64,000 bases of DNA, taken from positions 12,014,222 to 12,078,221 of the forward strand of contig CM055756.1 in NCBI GenBank assembly GCA_029465975.1, given 5' to 3'. Both the position numbers and the translations under genes were made by a program. The notes under the pieces are model-generated. The model saw nothing but the letters and a program-made list of their open reading frames with translations, did no database searches and was not told the origin of the DNA. Source of the DNA: Dallia pectoralis (taxonomy: Eukaryota > Chordata > Actinopteri > Esociformes > Umbridae). Below, piece after piece: positions 49,501 through 61,800 of this stretch. Every line of letters begins with the position of its first letter. The first letter of the stretch is position 1.

Positions 49501-52500
49501 GCTAAAATGTAAATCCAATGTAACAGGCAACTGAGCTTACCTCCTGACTGACATTATTTATTATGTGTGCACTCGTTGTTTATTCAATTTTTGGGAGATG
49601 TCTGTAAAGTGTCCCAGGTCAGTCTTAAAAATGCTGTTTTCTAGTTGCCTACATTTTTTGCTATTTTTTGGTTGGACTGCTGAGTCTGAATCTGAGCGGA
49701 GTTTGTTTCACGCCTCTCAGGTTTTTGGCAAAATAGGGTGGTTTTACTCTTTGAGAGGGCAATCAACTGTTCTGCTTATAGACAATGTTAATTAGCCGGG
49801 ATACCAACGGAAGTGGGCGTAGATGAGTCAGACATAACCATCGATGGAAGACTTCACTAGCAGAACTATAACGATGAATACATGGTGCAAACCAGTAGTT
49901 GGCATCAACAAACAAAGTTTGCAAACAAAAAAGTGAAGTGGACAGATGAGACAATGGTGAACATAGACCAGATTGATGACAAATGGGGGGAAAGTGCAGA
50001 AAAAACTGCCCGAGATCCATATTCCAACCTAGGAAGAGCTACTTCCCAGCCTCTCTAACCCTGCTGAACTCTGAAACCTGACGCTAGCCTTAACTCTTCC
50101 CCTACATCATATTCTGCACACTCCTACCTTATTGATTTTCATTTGCCATTTGCACAATGCATACTGTTTGTACTTCCCATTTGCCACTTGCCATTTGCAC
50201 AATGCATACTGTTTGTACTGTTTGTACTCCCTATTTGCCTCCTCATAGCCTGTACACTGCTATCTTGTTTATTTTACGATATTGTCACCTGAAGTGAAGA
50301 CGTTAGCCTAGTTCAGTGGGACTGGCTTATTAGCATGGAGGGCTTTCAAAACAAGCTGAAGGTTATCTTAAACAATTATTTGATTGCAATTATTAAAGCC
50401 AGAGACAAGCAGTCAGAAGTTTCAGTTTCCTGAAGGTCTTGCAGTTAACATGTGATTGTAATTTGTAAAAGGCCTACATAGTTTGTTTGCATTTACTTGT
50501 ACTGAAATACACTAAATTGCTCCCTAAAGTATCAATACGTCATAGTCACTTCACCCAAAGAAATGCATGCTAGACTATTTCTCTCACTTTCAATCTGTAA
50601 CGAGCAACTTCTATGAACTAAACAATTAATCAAACACTGGCGATTATTGTTGTTCAGGTTTCCCTGCTAGCAGGCCACTAAATATCAGATGTTTTGTAAA
50701 ACAGCCGAGTTAGTCTGTGCAAAGTGCTTGTGATGACGATGACAGATTTGTTTACGACTAATGTGATCATGAGCCAATTAGTTAGCTTACTGAAATATGA
50801 CTTCCTTAAATGAGCCAATTAGTTAGCCTACTGAAATATGACTTCCTTAAATGAGCCAATTAGTTAGCATAATGAAATGAGGCACATCCAACTGTGCCAC
50901 AGATTGGTACAACGGAAGTTCTAAGGCCAACCGGAAGTCCCTTCAACGAAAACCACCTAAGACATCACTTGTTCCCAGCTCCTGGCCATGGAATACCTCC
51001 AGCACAAGCTCTGTCTCTGGAGAGCGTGTGGCATTATCAGAGACCCAATTAGTTTCATATTTTCGTGTTTTATACTTCTTAGGGGTCGATGCTGATGGCA
51101 TATGGTCGCCACAACTCATTATTACACACGATGAACATGTCCATAAATTCTTATCACTATCAATACGGAACTCTTTGGCTGGTATTCACTGACTTCTGTA
51201 ACGTTTCTGCAGTGTAACAGTTGAGAACCACTGACCAATGAAAACCACTCATCTAATCTGATAAGGACATGCAGTCTTTCAGGGAAAAATACAAAGCACA
51301 AGCCAATATGCAGATATCAGCCTGCCTTGTCTATCACACAGCCCTTTTCAGTGAACGCACAAACTGAAATAAAATGTACACCGAATCAACTAACCCACAT
51401 ATTTAGCATTGCTGTAGTACCGTTAAACCACACTTCAGGCAATCTGTGTTTCAATTTGTCTTTCCTTGATAATCCTTGATAATCTGTGTAGGGTACACTC
51501 CTTTTGTAGCACAGCCGTCTGCCTCATAGTAGACTAATGGTTTGATAGATATTAAAGCGAGGTTGGAATGTGTCTGCTCTTTCAAAACACTCAGGTGGTT
51601 GTGTGACGTCTGAAGCATCAAAGGTCACCAATCACGTGTTTCTGTTGCTCCATTGCAAGACACATTCTTTTGCCACGAGGGTAGAAATATAGAGAAAAAA
51701 ACCCTGAAGAGTTGGCTTGGTGCGTTGCATCATGAACTCCTACAAAAAACACATATAGCACATTTTCTGCAGACAGAGTATACACTTTAATGGTATAGCT
51801 GGACACTCAAACGGTATAGCTCGAGGCAAATGTGAGGCTCTTTTGGTTATATAATGCCAGCCTTAAATGGGACCATATAGGTTTTCAAAAGTGATATGAA
51901 TGTGTGGGATAATTTTGATCATTATGATTTGCGATATCCTGCAACAGTGTCATCATGATTTGGGTGTCCATTGAACATGATTATTAGTGGAAGTGTTCTT
52001 AATCCCATTCTATTTGCACGTCAAATTCACTACTGTAGTAACTGGTTAGACCGGACTAGATGCGGAAAGTGGATACAATACAGGACTCGCCCATTGAATC
52101 ACAACACAACCTGTCATATCATGTTCAGGGAATGGAATGAGTTCTGCACTTCACAGTTCAGCAGATGTGTATCACTCAGAGCAATTCGTCATAAGGTGCA
52201 TTGTTTGAAAGAGGCCAATGTTATTCTCAATTTGACTACTGAAAAACAACATACCGGTTGTGTTACTCCTGTTTGCCTGTAGTGTAGTATGGCTCGTTTA
52301 TTGACCTACAGGTTGAATCACCTCGGTACGCCCATGCGTAGTGCGCAACTACCTTGCGACAGGTAACGTGTCACACACTTTACACACATTATTTCAGGAA
52401 CATTATGCGAAAGTTTTTTTGCGCATTTACTGAACAGTAGCCACAAACATGTTTTAGTTGGAATATATTAGGAACTTTGGTCCAAGGATTGGGACTCGAC

Positions 52501-53058
52501 GTGGCAGTGACAAACATCCACACCCGCACATATTTCCTTGACCTATTTATTTAACATCTATTATCCGTTTGGGTTCATCATTTTGAGCCTCCGGCCTTAA
52601 TTGGCCATATCTCGGTCCAAAACTAAACCACATAATTAGGCACTAGGTGTAACCATAATGAGTGTTTTAAAATACAACGTGGGATTGTTTTCATGCACTG
52701 TTTACCCGCTAAACAATATATGTCAGAAGATGTCTCTGTTTCTGGTCGCAATGCAAAATGACGAAATAGTGCAGATAGACCACACCACACCCACACCACG
52801 GCCCCACCCACACGACTTGTGGCAGTCATGCAACAGGTCACAAACAATTACACTGTCTAGTAAAATAACCCCACACACAGACGGTGTTTCCTACATACCT
52901 GTCCTGGGATCGGCAGATGCACACATGTTGGTGCTCTGTAAGGCAGGTTAGGAGAGAAGCAGCCGAAATCAGCACGTTTCATCACCTGTTAGTTGCAGTT
53001 TTCTATCTCCTGGGAGATTTGCTGGAGAAGAGGCGAGAAACAGGGTCCGGACTGCATA

Positions 53059-56000
53059 ATGAAGGATACGGATAAAGACCAAGAAGCAGGGAGAACTGGA
53101 CCTGCAATGTCCGAGAAAAATAAGGTTGGACTATTATAATAACATGGGTTTTACTGAGCTTTCCACATTGTCGTGTTTAGAAACAGTTTCAGGCATCCAA
53201 GTGATTTTGTTTACTTCTAGTTTAATGCAAAGCGTTATAAAATGTGTTACAATTTGATTATTTACCTTTTGCTTTATACGTATTAGTTGACCTGAATGCT
53301 TTGAATGGGTTCACAATAGCAAGCTCCAATACACCTGCGACCACAACTGCAATAGGAAATGGGTTCATGTATATGTTCAAATAGCCTATTTCTAAAGGGG
53401 AAAAACAACACAAATGGTATGGATACAGTTACAGAAGAGTGACTCACCTGAGAAAATAGGTAGAAAAATGAATTATTCATTCACAGTTCTGTTGCGGAAG
53501 TAAAGGTTCGCCTACACTAGTATTTACTATATTTGCAGACATAACTGTTTACTGTAGTATAGACTTATAGACAACATAGACTTACTCTAGTATTCAATAG
53601 AGTAAGGGTTTTATGATATTGTATTTTAAGATTATATTTTGGAAATGAGAATTGGCCAAAACACACGTGATAATTATATATGCAATCACATGGTGTTAAT
53701 CAGATGCGGGGAATCTTACTAATCATAAATTGACTACTACAGGTGTAACAGAGGATTAAACACGCACTCAGGTGGTGTGCAACACCTTTAAACACATGTA
53801 GTTGTATGAAGACTAGTTGTTAGAAAACCTGACCAGTACCAAATGGTTGTCAGGGCAATTCCCGGAGCTGGCATAGCGAAAATCCAAGTTTAATTGGTCC
53901 CTGTATCAGTAATTTAAATGGGAATGTGTTCCGAGTCAACCTGGTTACCTGGTTAAATGGAGTTTAAAAGAGAAATATTGTGAGCACTACATGAAGTTTG
54001 CAATATTTTGTGGTGTTTTTCATTCTGTTCTGCTCAGTTTATTCCAGGGTTAAAAGTATTCTCTTATTAAGTCCTTTTTGTCTTGCTATCACTTCTGAAC
54101 ACTTAATTGATGTTTGAGGCAGCTTTTGATTAAAGTTGTTAAATTAAGTTGTAACTTAACCTAAAATTAAATTCAAAAACTGTTTTATACACTTTCTCTG
54201 CAAGTTAGATTAATGGGTAAGAATATCAGTGGGTTGAGTCGGTTGTCTATCAATTGGAAGGTTGGTGGTTCGATTCCCGGTTCCTGGGAAATTGTCGAGG
54301 TGTTCATGAGCGGTCGTCAGTGTTTGAATGGGTGACGGAGAATCTCTAAAGCGCTTTGGATAAAAGCGATTTACCATCATCATATCTTAGTCCACTTATC
54401 TGATATTCTGATCTGAAATAAAAACTAAAATATAGCCCACTTTTACCGAACTCAATGGATAATGCAATTTCTGCATGCAAGGGGGGTTGTGTTTTGCTAA
54501 TCTTCTTTAATTAAAATTAACAGTCAGTTTCTACCAGTACAGCACGGTATCCCCACAAACGAGTTGTCAAACTAGTTCTTAATTGTACTTCAACAAGCCT
54601 CTACTACCTTTAACTTGTGAAATGTCATGTTAGAAAGAAGCTTAAAGAAGGTGGGGTGTTTTCTAAACCATCGGCCTTAGCAGTAATTGAATTGGCATGT
54701 TAAAACAGAGTTGGATATAAATCACAAAGACAATAGATTTACTGGATTAAGTAGTGTAATTTTAACTGAATTGTCTGTATATGTGCATATATGTATGCAC
54801 ACACACTACCAGTCAAAAGCTTTATTCCAGTTTTTATTGACATTTAAGTCCTGTGAATACCTCTAAATGGATGTAAACTGCCAGAGATTAAAACAGTTTT
54901 ACATTTTCAATAAGGATTAGATGTGTATACAAACCATATAAGGCTCTAAGGGCCTGGGGTGCCTATTATTAACAAGAGGTAAAGGAGGGCCGAAAAACTC
55001 CTAGCCAATAGATAAATAGTGGGTCTGGGTCAGTCTCTGTTCCCTCCATCTGCACACTTGAATCCTCTTCTGGAGGGCAGCTTCAGCCTTGGCTCATTCA
55101 ACTCGTCTCTGTTCATACACATTTTGCTTAGGGGCTAAAAATGCCTAGAGCCGGCCCTGGCTTCCATTGCTGAACATGTCAATCATTTTGCTATTGGCCG
55201 TAGGACAATATTTAAATCAAAACTTACATTTTTCCTTGGGGGCCTCATGTAGTTACGCCCCCACCCCATCAATACAAGCCAGTGGTCACGATTCCACCCG
55301 TGGACACGCCTCCGTTTGGAGAGTCGACGATCACATGACTCCGCCGGCTCTGATCCTTCGACAGTTTGTTTTAGATACAGGAACCGACTTTACTGGTTTC
55401 TAAGTGACAATGGGACGGGAATTGTGTCAACTGTAAGCTTCCACAACACATGGGGTTGTCACGACACCCTCTGAAGCTGCCGCCTTTATGTCTTCTAACA
55501 GACTTCTCCGTTAGTCGTCACGGACCTTCTAGCCATCGTGCTCCCTTGCTCGTCATTCCATGTGTCTTGTCCTGTCTTGTCCTCCTACACCTGGTTCTCA
55601 CCCATCATTAGGACAACCTATATATGCCCTCAGCTGCCCGTTGTCTTTGTGCATTATTGTTAGATGTTGCGTGTGAGATTTGTGTTTAGAGAAACGACGT
55701 GAGACTGCGTTCTCCCGGTTTATGTTAGTTTAAATGTCATTGAGACGACATTTGTTTTATTCAATCTTTTGTTTTGCATTCCGCACCTGGTTCCAGTACA
55801 TCATAAAGCGTGGGAATTACAGCAAATGATCTCTGAGATGTACGATAAAGGCACCGTTCTATTAAGAAATGAACGATCATTCATAATTATCCTACTGTGA
55901 CTGTCGTGACTCAAGTCGATCTGTTTCTCTCACAGGAATGGATCCCTGACCAGGTCATGATGAGAGTGTGTACCACGTTTGTAGAGGACTCTTCTAGGTA

Positions 56001-56484
56001 CTGCATCATTCTGGGGCACTGAGGGATACAATATGTTAAATGTGCAAATGTTTGCTTCTAGTCTATATCTGTTATGTCTGGCCTGTGGTCAGTTTCAGGA
56101 GCCTTGTGTATTGTTTTCACCAAACAAACACTAAAACATACTATTTATTTTATAAGGTATTTTAGTGACTGATGACATTTGTTTGACAGTTTAACCGTCT
56201 CTTCCTTTATTAGCAATGGGACGTCGTGTCTCTGTGGGAGTGGCCGGGACACGCATGCTGCCATCGCTACACGAGACTGTTTTGGTGCAGCCATTGTCAG
56301 CCAGTGGAACAGCTTCGAACACTCCTCAGAGTATCCAACCGACGCCTTTGGGGAGGTGCATTTTATAGGAGCCGGCAGGAGACACAGCGATGTGGGTAAC
56401 ACACACACGTACATATGAATACAAATGCACACACACACGGACATATGAATACAAATACACACACATACGTACATATGAATACAA

Positions 56485-56527
<43 letters not shown>

Positions 56528-56616
56528 TATGAATACAAATACACACACACACGTACATATGAATACAAATACACACACACACACACACACACACACACGT
56601 ACATATGAATACAAAT

Positions 56617-56652
<36 letters not shown>

Positions 56653-58772
56653 GTACATATGAACACAAATACACACACACGTACATATGAACACAAATAC
56701 ACACACACACACGTACATATGAACACAAATACACACACACACACACACACACGTACATATGAACACAAATACACACACACACACACACACACGTACATAT
56801 GAACACAAATACACACACACACACACACACGTACATATGAACACAAATACACACACACACACACACACGTACATATGAATACAAATGCACACACACACAC
56901 GTACATATGAATACAAATGCACACACACACGTACATATGAATACAAATGCACACACACACACACACACACACGTACATATGAATACAAATGCACACACAC
57001 ACACACACACACGTACATATGAATACAAATGCACACACACTCACACACACACACACACACATGTACATGTGAAAACAAATACAGACACACACACACACAG
57101 CGATGTGGGTAACACACACACACGTACATGTGAACACAAATACACACACACACATGTACATGTGAAAACAAATACAGACACACACACAGCGATGTGGGTA
57201 ACACACACACGTAAATATAAATACAAATACAGACACACACAGACGTACATGTGAACACAAATACAGACACACACTTGTACCTGTCAACACAAATACAGAC
57301 ACACACACACACAGCGGTGTGTGTAACATACTGTAACAGGTTTATGCGTTAACAAAACAACATATTCATGTATACACCGATCAGCGCTAATATTATGACC
57401 ACTGTTAGTTGAGGTAAATAACACGGATAATATCATCATCATGGCACCTGTCAGTGGGTGTGATATCAGGCAGCAGGTGAACATATTGGCTCTGAAAACG
57501 TATATGTCTTAGAAGCAGTGAAAATGGGCCAGCTTATGGGTTTGACAAGGGACAAATGGGCCAGCTTATGGGTTTGACAATGGACAAATGGGCCAGCTTA
57601 TGGGTTTGACAATGGACAAATGGGCCAGCTTATGGGTTTGACAATGGACAAATGGGCCAGCTTATGGGTTTGACAATGGACAAATGGGCCAGCTTATGGG
57701 TTTGACAAGGGACAAATGGGCCAGCTTATGGGTTTGACAAGGGACAAATTGTATTGCTAAACTGCAGCTCATGTTTGGTGTTCCCGGTCTGCAGTGGTCA
57801 GTAGCTATTAAAGGTGTTCCCGGTCTGCAGTGGTCAGTAGCTATTAAAGGTGTTCCCGGTCTGCAGTGGTCAGTAGCTATTAAAAGGTGTTCCCGGTCTG
57901 CAGTGGTCAGTACCTATTAAAGGTGTTCCCTGGTGGCCATGTACTTTAGCTGGTCAAGGTTGAGTAGCTGCATTGATGACCAAATATTGTCCTGGTGTAA
58001 AAAAAGTTGATGTCAAACAAAACAAAAGCATTGTTTACCTAGATAGTTCCTACAACACAATGTTTGGCATGTGGCCATGTAACAAAGCACAACCAGGAAT
58101 TTTTACCACGAACTGGAAACAAATAGAAAGTTGTGACATAGGAAGTAACGAGAGAGAGACAAGTCTTTATGCCAAGGTTGTGCCAGGTGCCTCGTGCCAA
58201 CCTGTCTGTGGTTTAATCTTTATTCCTGCTTGGCTAATTTATACACAGTTCTGGCTTAAAGGCTTAGCTATGCTAACTATTGTGTGGTTATATAGCAAGA
58301 TGTGACCGACTGAAAGGAAACCCTGGATACGTGTATATATTCCTTTTTCCTTGAAGGAGGATAGAAAGTGCCACTCCCTTTAAGAAACATTCAGTTCGAG
58401 TCACAGGGAAGTAAACCTGAAATTAAATATATCGGGCGTATAATGGGTTTTTGTGATGTGTAGTGTGTGGTGTGTAGTGTGTGCTACCCCTGGCTAGTTA
58501 TGCTTCTGTATGACGTTATCAGGCGTGATTGTATTTAGCATGTGTATACACATTCCTCATGTGAAACATTCTTGTTTTCAGGGACTAGTAGTAGAGTCCA
58601 GAGCCTTCAGAAAGCACTTAGATCCTTTTACTTTATCCACACTGTTGTATTATAACTGTTACGTACCCCTGGTGAGGAACACCCAAACACACTGTCGTAC
58701 TCAGGCAAGAGATGAGCAAACAAACAGGGACGACAGACAACACAAGTACCGTGTTTCACAATGAATTATTTT

Positions 58773-58807
<35 letters not shown>

Positions 58808-61800
58808 CCCCCCGTCCTCTAGGGAACCGTCACATATAGCAAAATGATAAACAAATAAACACAAATGGTTTGGACAGACAATGCAGTAACAGAAAGAACG
58901 AGAAACTCCATACCTCAAAGAAAACAGGACGACCGCTTGTTTAAATGTGCTGTGAGTGCAAATATCGAGTTGATGAATTGTGAAATGGTTGAATGAGTTT
59001 AAGTGTGTCAATATATTAAGTGCTTTAGCAAATCAGAAGGTCATTAAAGAGAGAATGAGTAACCTGGGCAAAGAACAAGTTTACCTTGATGTGTGGTCCG
59101 GTGTGATTGGCCAGCAGCAACAGGTGCATGTAATGATTGGCAATGGTCATGGATTGGATCACAGGGGCACAGGAACAAACCGGTAACGATGATGGACAGT
59201 GGAAAGATCCAATCACAGAGGAGGAACTGGAACAAAGAACACCTTGATATAAAACATGATAGAGGGAGAGACAAAGCACAAACACAAGTCCATGGACGTA
59301 ACAATAACATGATTTTATAATTGTAAAAATATATTTATTAGTAATCTAGGCACAGTAATACATAACAACAAAGTCAAAAGTTTTTAGAAACGCGTCCCAA
59401 TTAATTATTTTAGCAGTTTTTCAAGAGAGACTGGCCGGGTTCAAGGGAGACTGGCCGGGTTCAAGGGAGACTGGCCGGGTTCAGGCTGGCCGGGTTCAAG
59501 GGAGGCTGGCCGGGTTCAAGGGAGGCTGGCCGGGTTCAAGGGAGGCTGGCCGGGTTCAAGGGAGGCTGGCCGGGTTCAAGGGAGGCTGGCCGGGTTCAAG
59601 GGAGGCTGGCCGGGTTCAAGGGAGGCTGGCCGGGTTCAAGGGAGGCTGGCCGGGTTCAAGGGAGGCTGGCCGGGTTCAAGGGAGGCTGGCAGGGTTCAAG
59701 GGAGGGAGGCTGGCCAACCAGAAGTCTGTTTGTTTTGTGTTTTATGCAGCTTTCTTAGCCAGGACTAGAAAACGAGATGAACATTTCAACTTGACTAACT
59801 AAATAAAGGATCAAAAAAACAAATATGATGACCTGAACCATCACAACTATTGCATAGCAATACTCACTTTCCCGTTTTCTTCCCCCCTCTTTATCACTCA
59901 GTTCTTGCGTCTGTCCTGCAACACACCGGCTTCGATGGCGTACAGAGTGATGACAAACCATTGGAATATGCCAGCACCCAACCTCGTGATTTCTGTGGTC
60001 GGAGGGGGTAACGAGAAGGTCAAACCCTGGGTCAGAGACGTGCTGAGACAGGGGCTGGTTAAGGCAGCACAGAGCACAGGTGAGGCACATGTGGATGACA
60101 GTATGCACTGGAAGTTACTCCAGAACAGTGTCTTAATTTAAATGTGTGTTGTGTTTGTTTGTTCGTTCTACCTTTATATAGAGTCAACTCAGACCTCAGG
60201 CTCTTTAACAGCTGAGCACTCTATTACAACAATAAAAAACACATGCAAAAATAAAGCATACATTAAGAAAAACGGACAAAAACACTTTAAGAAATATAAA
60301 ATGTCTTGTAGGTACTAAAGCAGTGAACTTAAGATCCCCCTGAAGTCACCATTCCATGGGCGTAGGGAAAGATACGCAAGGGCATTCAGACCCAGTTCAG
60401 AATGTGCCTGCAGCATAAACGGCACTATATTTCTGGGATATGTGTTTAGTAACTGCTGTTCTTCTGGTCCTTCTAGATGCCAGTAACTCCCAGCCAACTG
60501 AAGCATATTATAGATAGTTGAGTGTACAAATCATGCGTCTGAGATAACAAGCCTAAACTACAGACTGGATCCAGAGATTTGAGTAAATGTTATATATATA
60601 TATATATATCCACATCAATAACTTCCAATGCATTTTAGTTAGATTTGTATGTTGATGGAAAATGGATATTACTGACAGAGAATGTATTGGGGTGCGTTTA
60701 TAGTTTCAATTTGAATATCACTTAAAATAACCTTTCCAATATACTATTACTAATAAATACCTCAAACCTGCTATATTAGCTAGTTAGCATTTACAGATTT
60801 TGAATTTACACAGAACTAAATGTGCAACGTGTCAATAGTGTCCGATTTAAATGTAACTCTCTTGCCCAGGAACAGAACATCCCATTCACCAGGTACCACT
60901 CCCCCGACACACACATACACAGATTAAATCCTGTTCCCTGTTGTACTTCTCTGTGACTAACAATGACCACCAGGTTCTGTGGCTTATCTGTTTATTGTCC
61001 ATTGTATATAAAGTTGTGTTTCTCAGCTGATAACAGTGTGCTGTTATTCCAAGCCTCTGGGGTAATTTCCTCACGGGATACACATTCATTTCTTACAAAG
61101 GTCAAGGGGAAACCTGTCAGATCTTTTTTATCAAATAAACATGAAAACAAAAATTTGCACGACCGGTGTGCTTGGAAAATAGCAGAGCACAGGCCGAATA
61201 AAAGTCAATCTACATATTGTCTATAGGTTTAGGTCTGACTGGGCTATTCTAGGACATTGTTCTTCGGTTTGGAAAGCTTTTTGATTGATTTGGCTGTGTC
61301 CTTCGAGTCATCGCTGTGGGAAAAATATTTGAGGTCATGGAGTTTGGTAACCAGCCAAGTGGATGACTGTATTGAATGCTGAGCTGAAGTCTAAGGACAG
61401 CGTCCTCACATAAGTGTTGGTTTTGTCCAGGTGTGAACAACACTAATTTAACACACAAAATAAGACGGAGAACTGTGCAGCTCAGAGCCAAGGCGGCCGT
61501 CTCCATCTTGAAATAAGCTCTGACAGAAAATCTGCACATTGGTATTTTCCAGGGAGTGCTCACTTCCTGGCAGCCATTAATGTGTCGCGGTAGGCTGAAC
61601 CTTTACATGAAGATAGATGAAAAAGATATCCCCTTTATGTGAAATATTAATACTGTGTCGAATACTGTGCCCTCTTATTCTCTCTCCCAGGGGCGTGGAT
61701 CCTGACGGGGGGGCTGAAGGAGGGGATCAGTCGGTGTGTGGGTGAGGCTGTGAGGGATCATTCTGCAGCCGCCTCCTCCCTGTCTCAGAAGAAAGTCATA

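Larger units (their letters stand above)
48221..53058. other. Spacer between trpm4 copies A and B
   Basis: Apart from the CA run, the hAT-like fragment and a three-copy 41-bp repeat at 50769-50885 (ATGAGCCAATTAGTTAGC), I recognise nothing coding. The ORF at 51971-52282 has no familiar motif and no splice context. The last few hundred bases should hold the copy B promoter. Confidence 0.55.

Noticed and set aside
51971..52282. 103-codon ORF between the trpm4 copies
   Set aside because: No recognisable motif, no splice context, and composition like the spacer.
54205..54383. tRNA gene (GGTTCGATTCC B-box)
   Set aside because: No cloverleaf with proper acceptor pairing; the tail is that of a SINE. 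The same applies to 22262-22402.
56145..57329. 394-codon Cys/Val-rich minus-strand frame
   Set aside because: Read-through of the compound CA array in trpm4 B intron 3.
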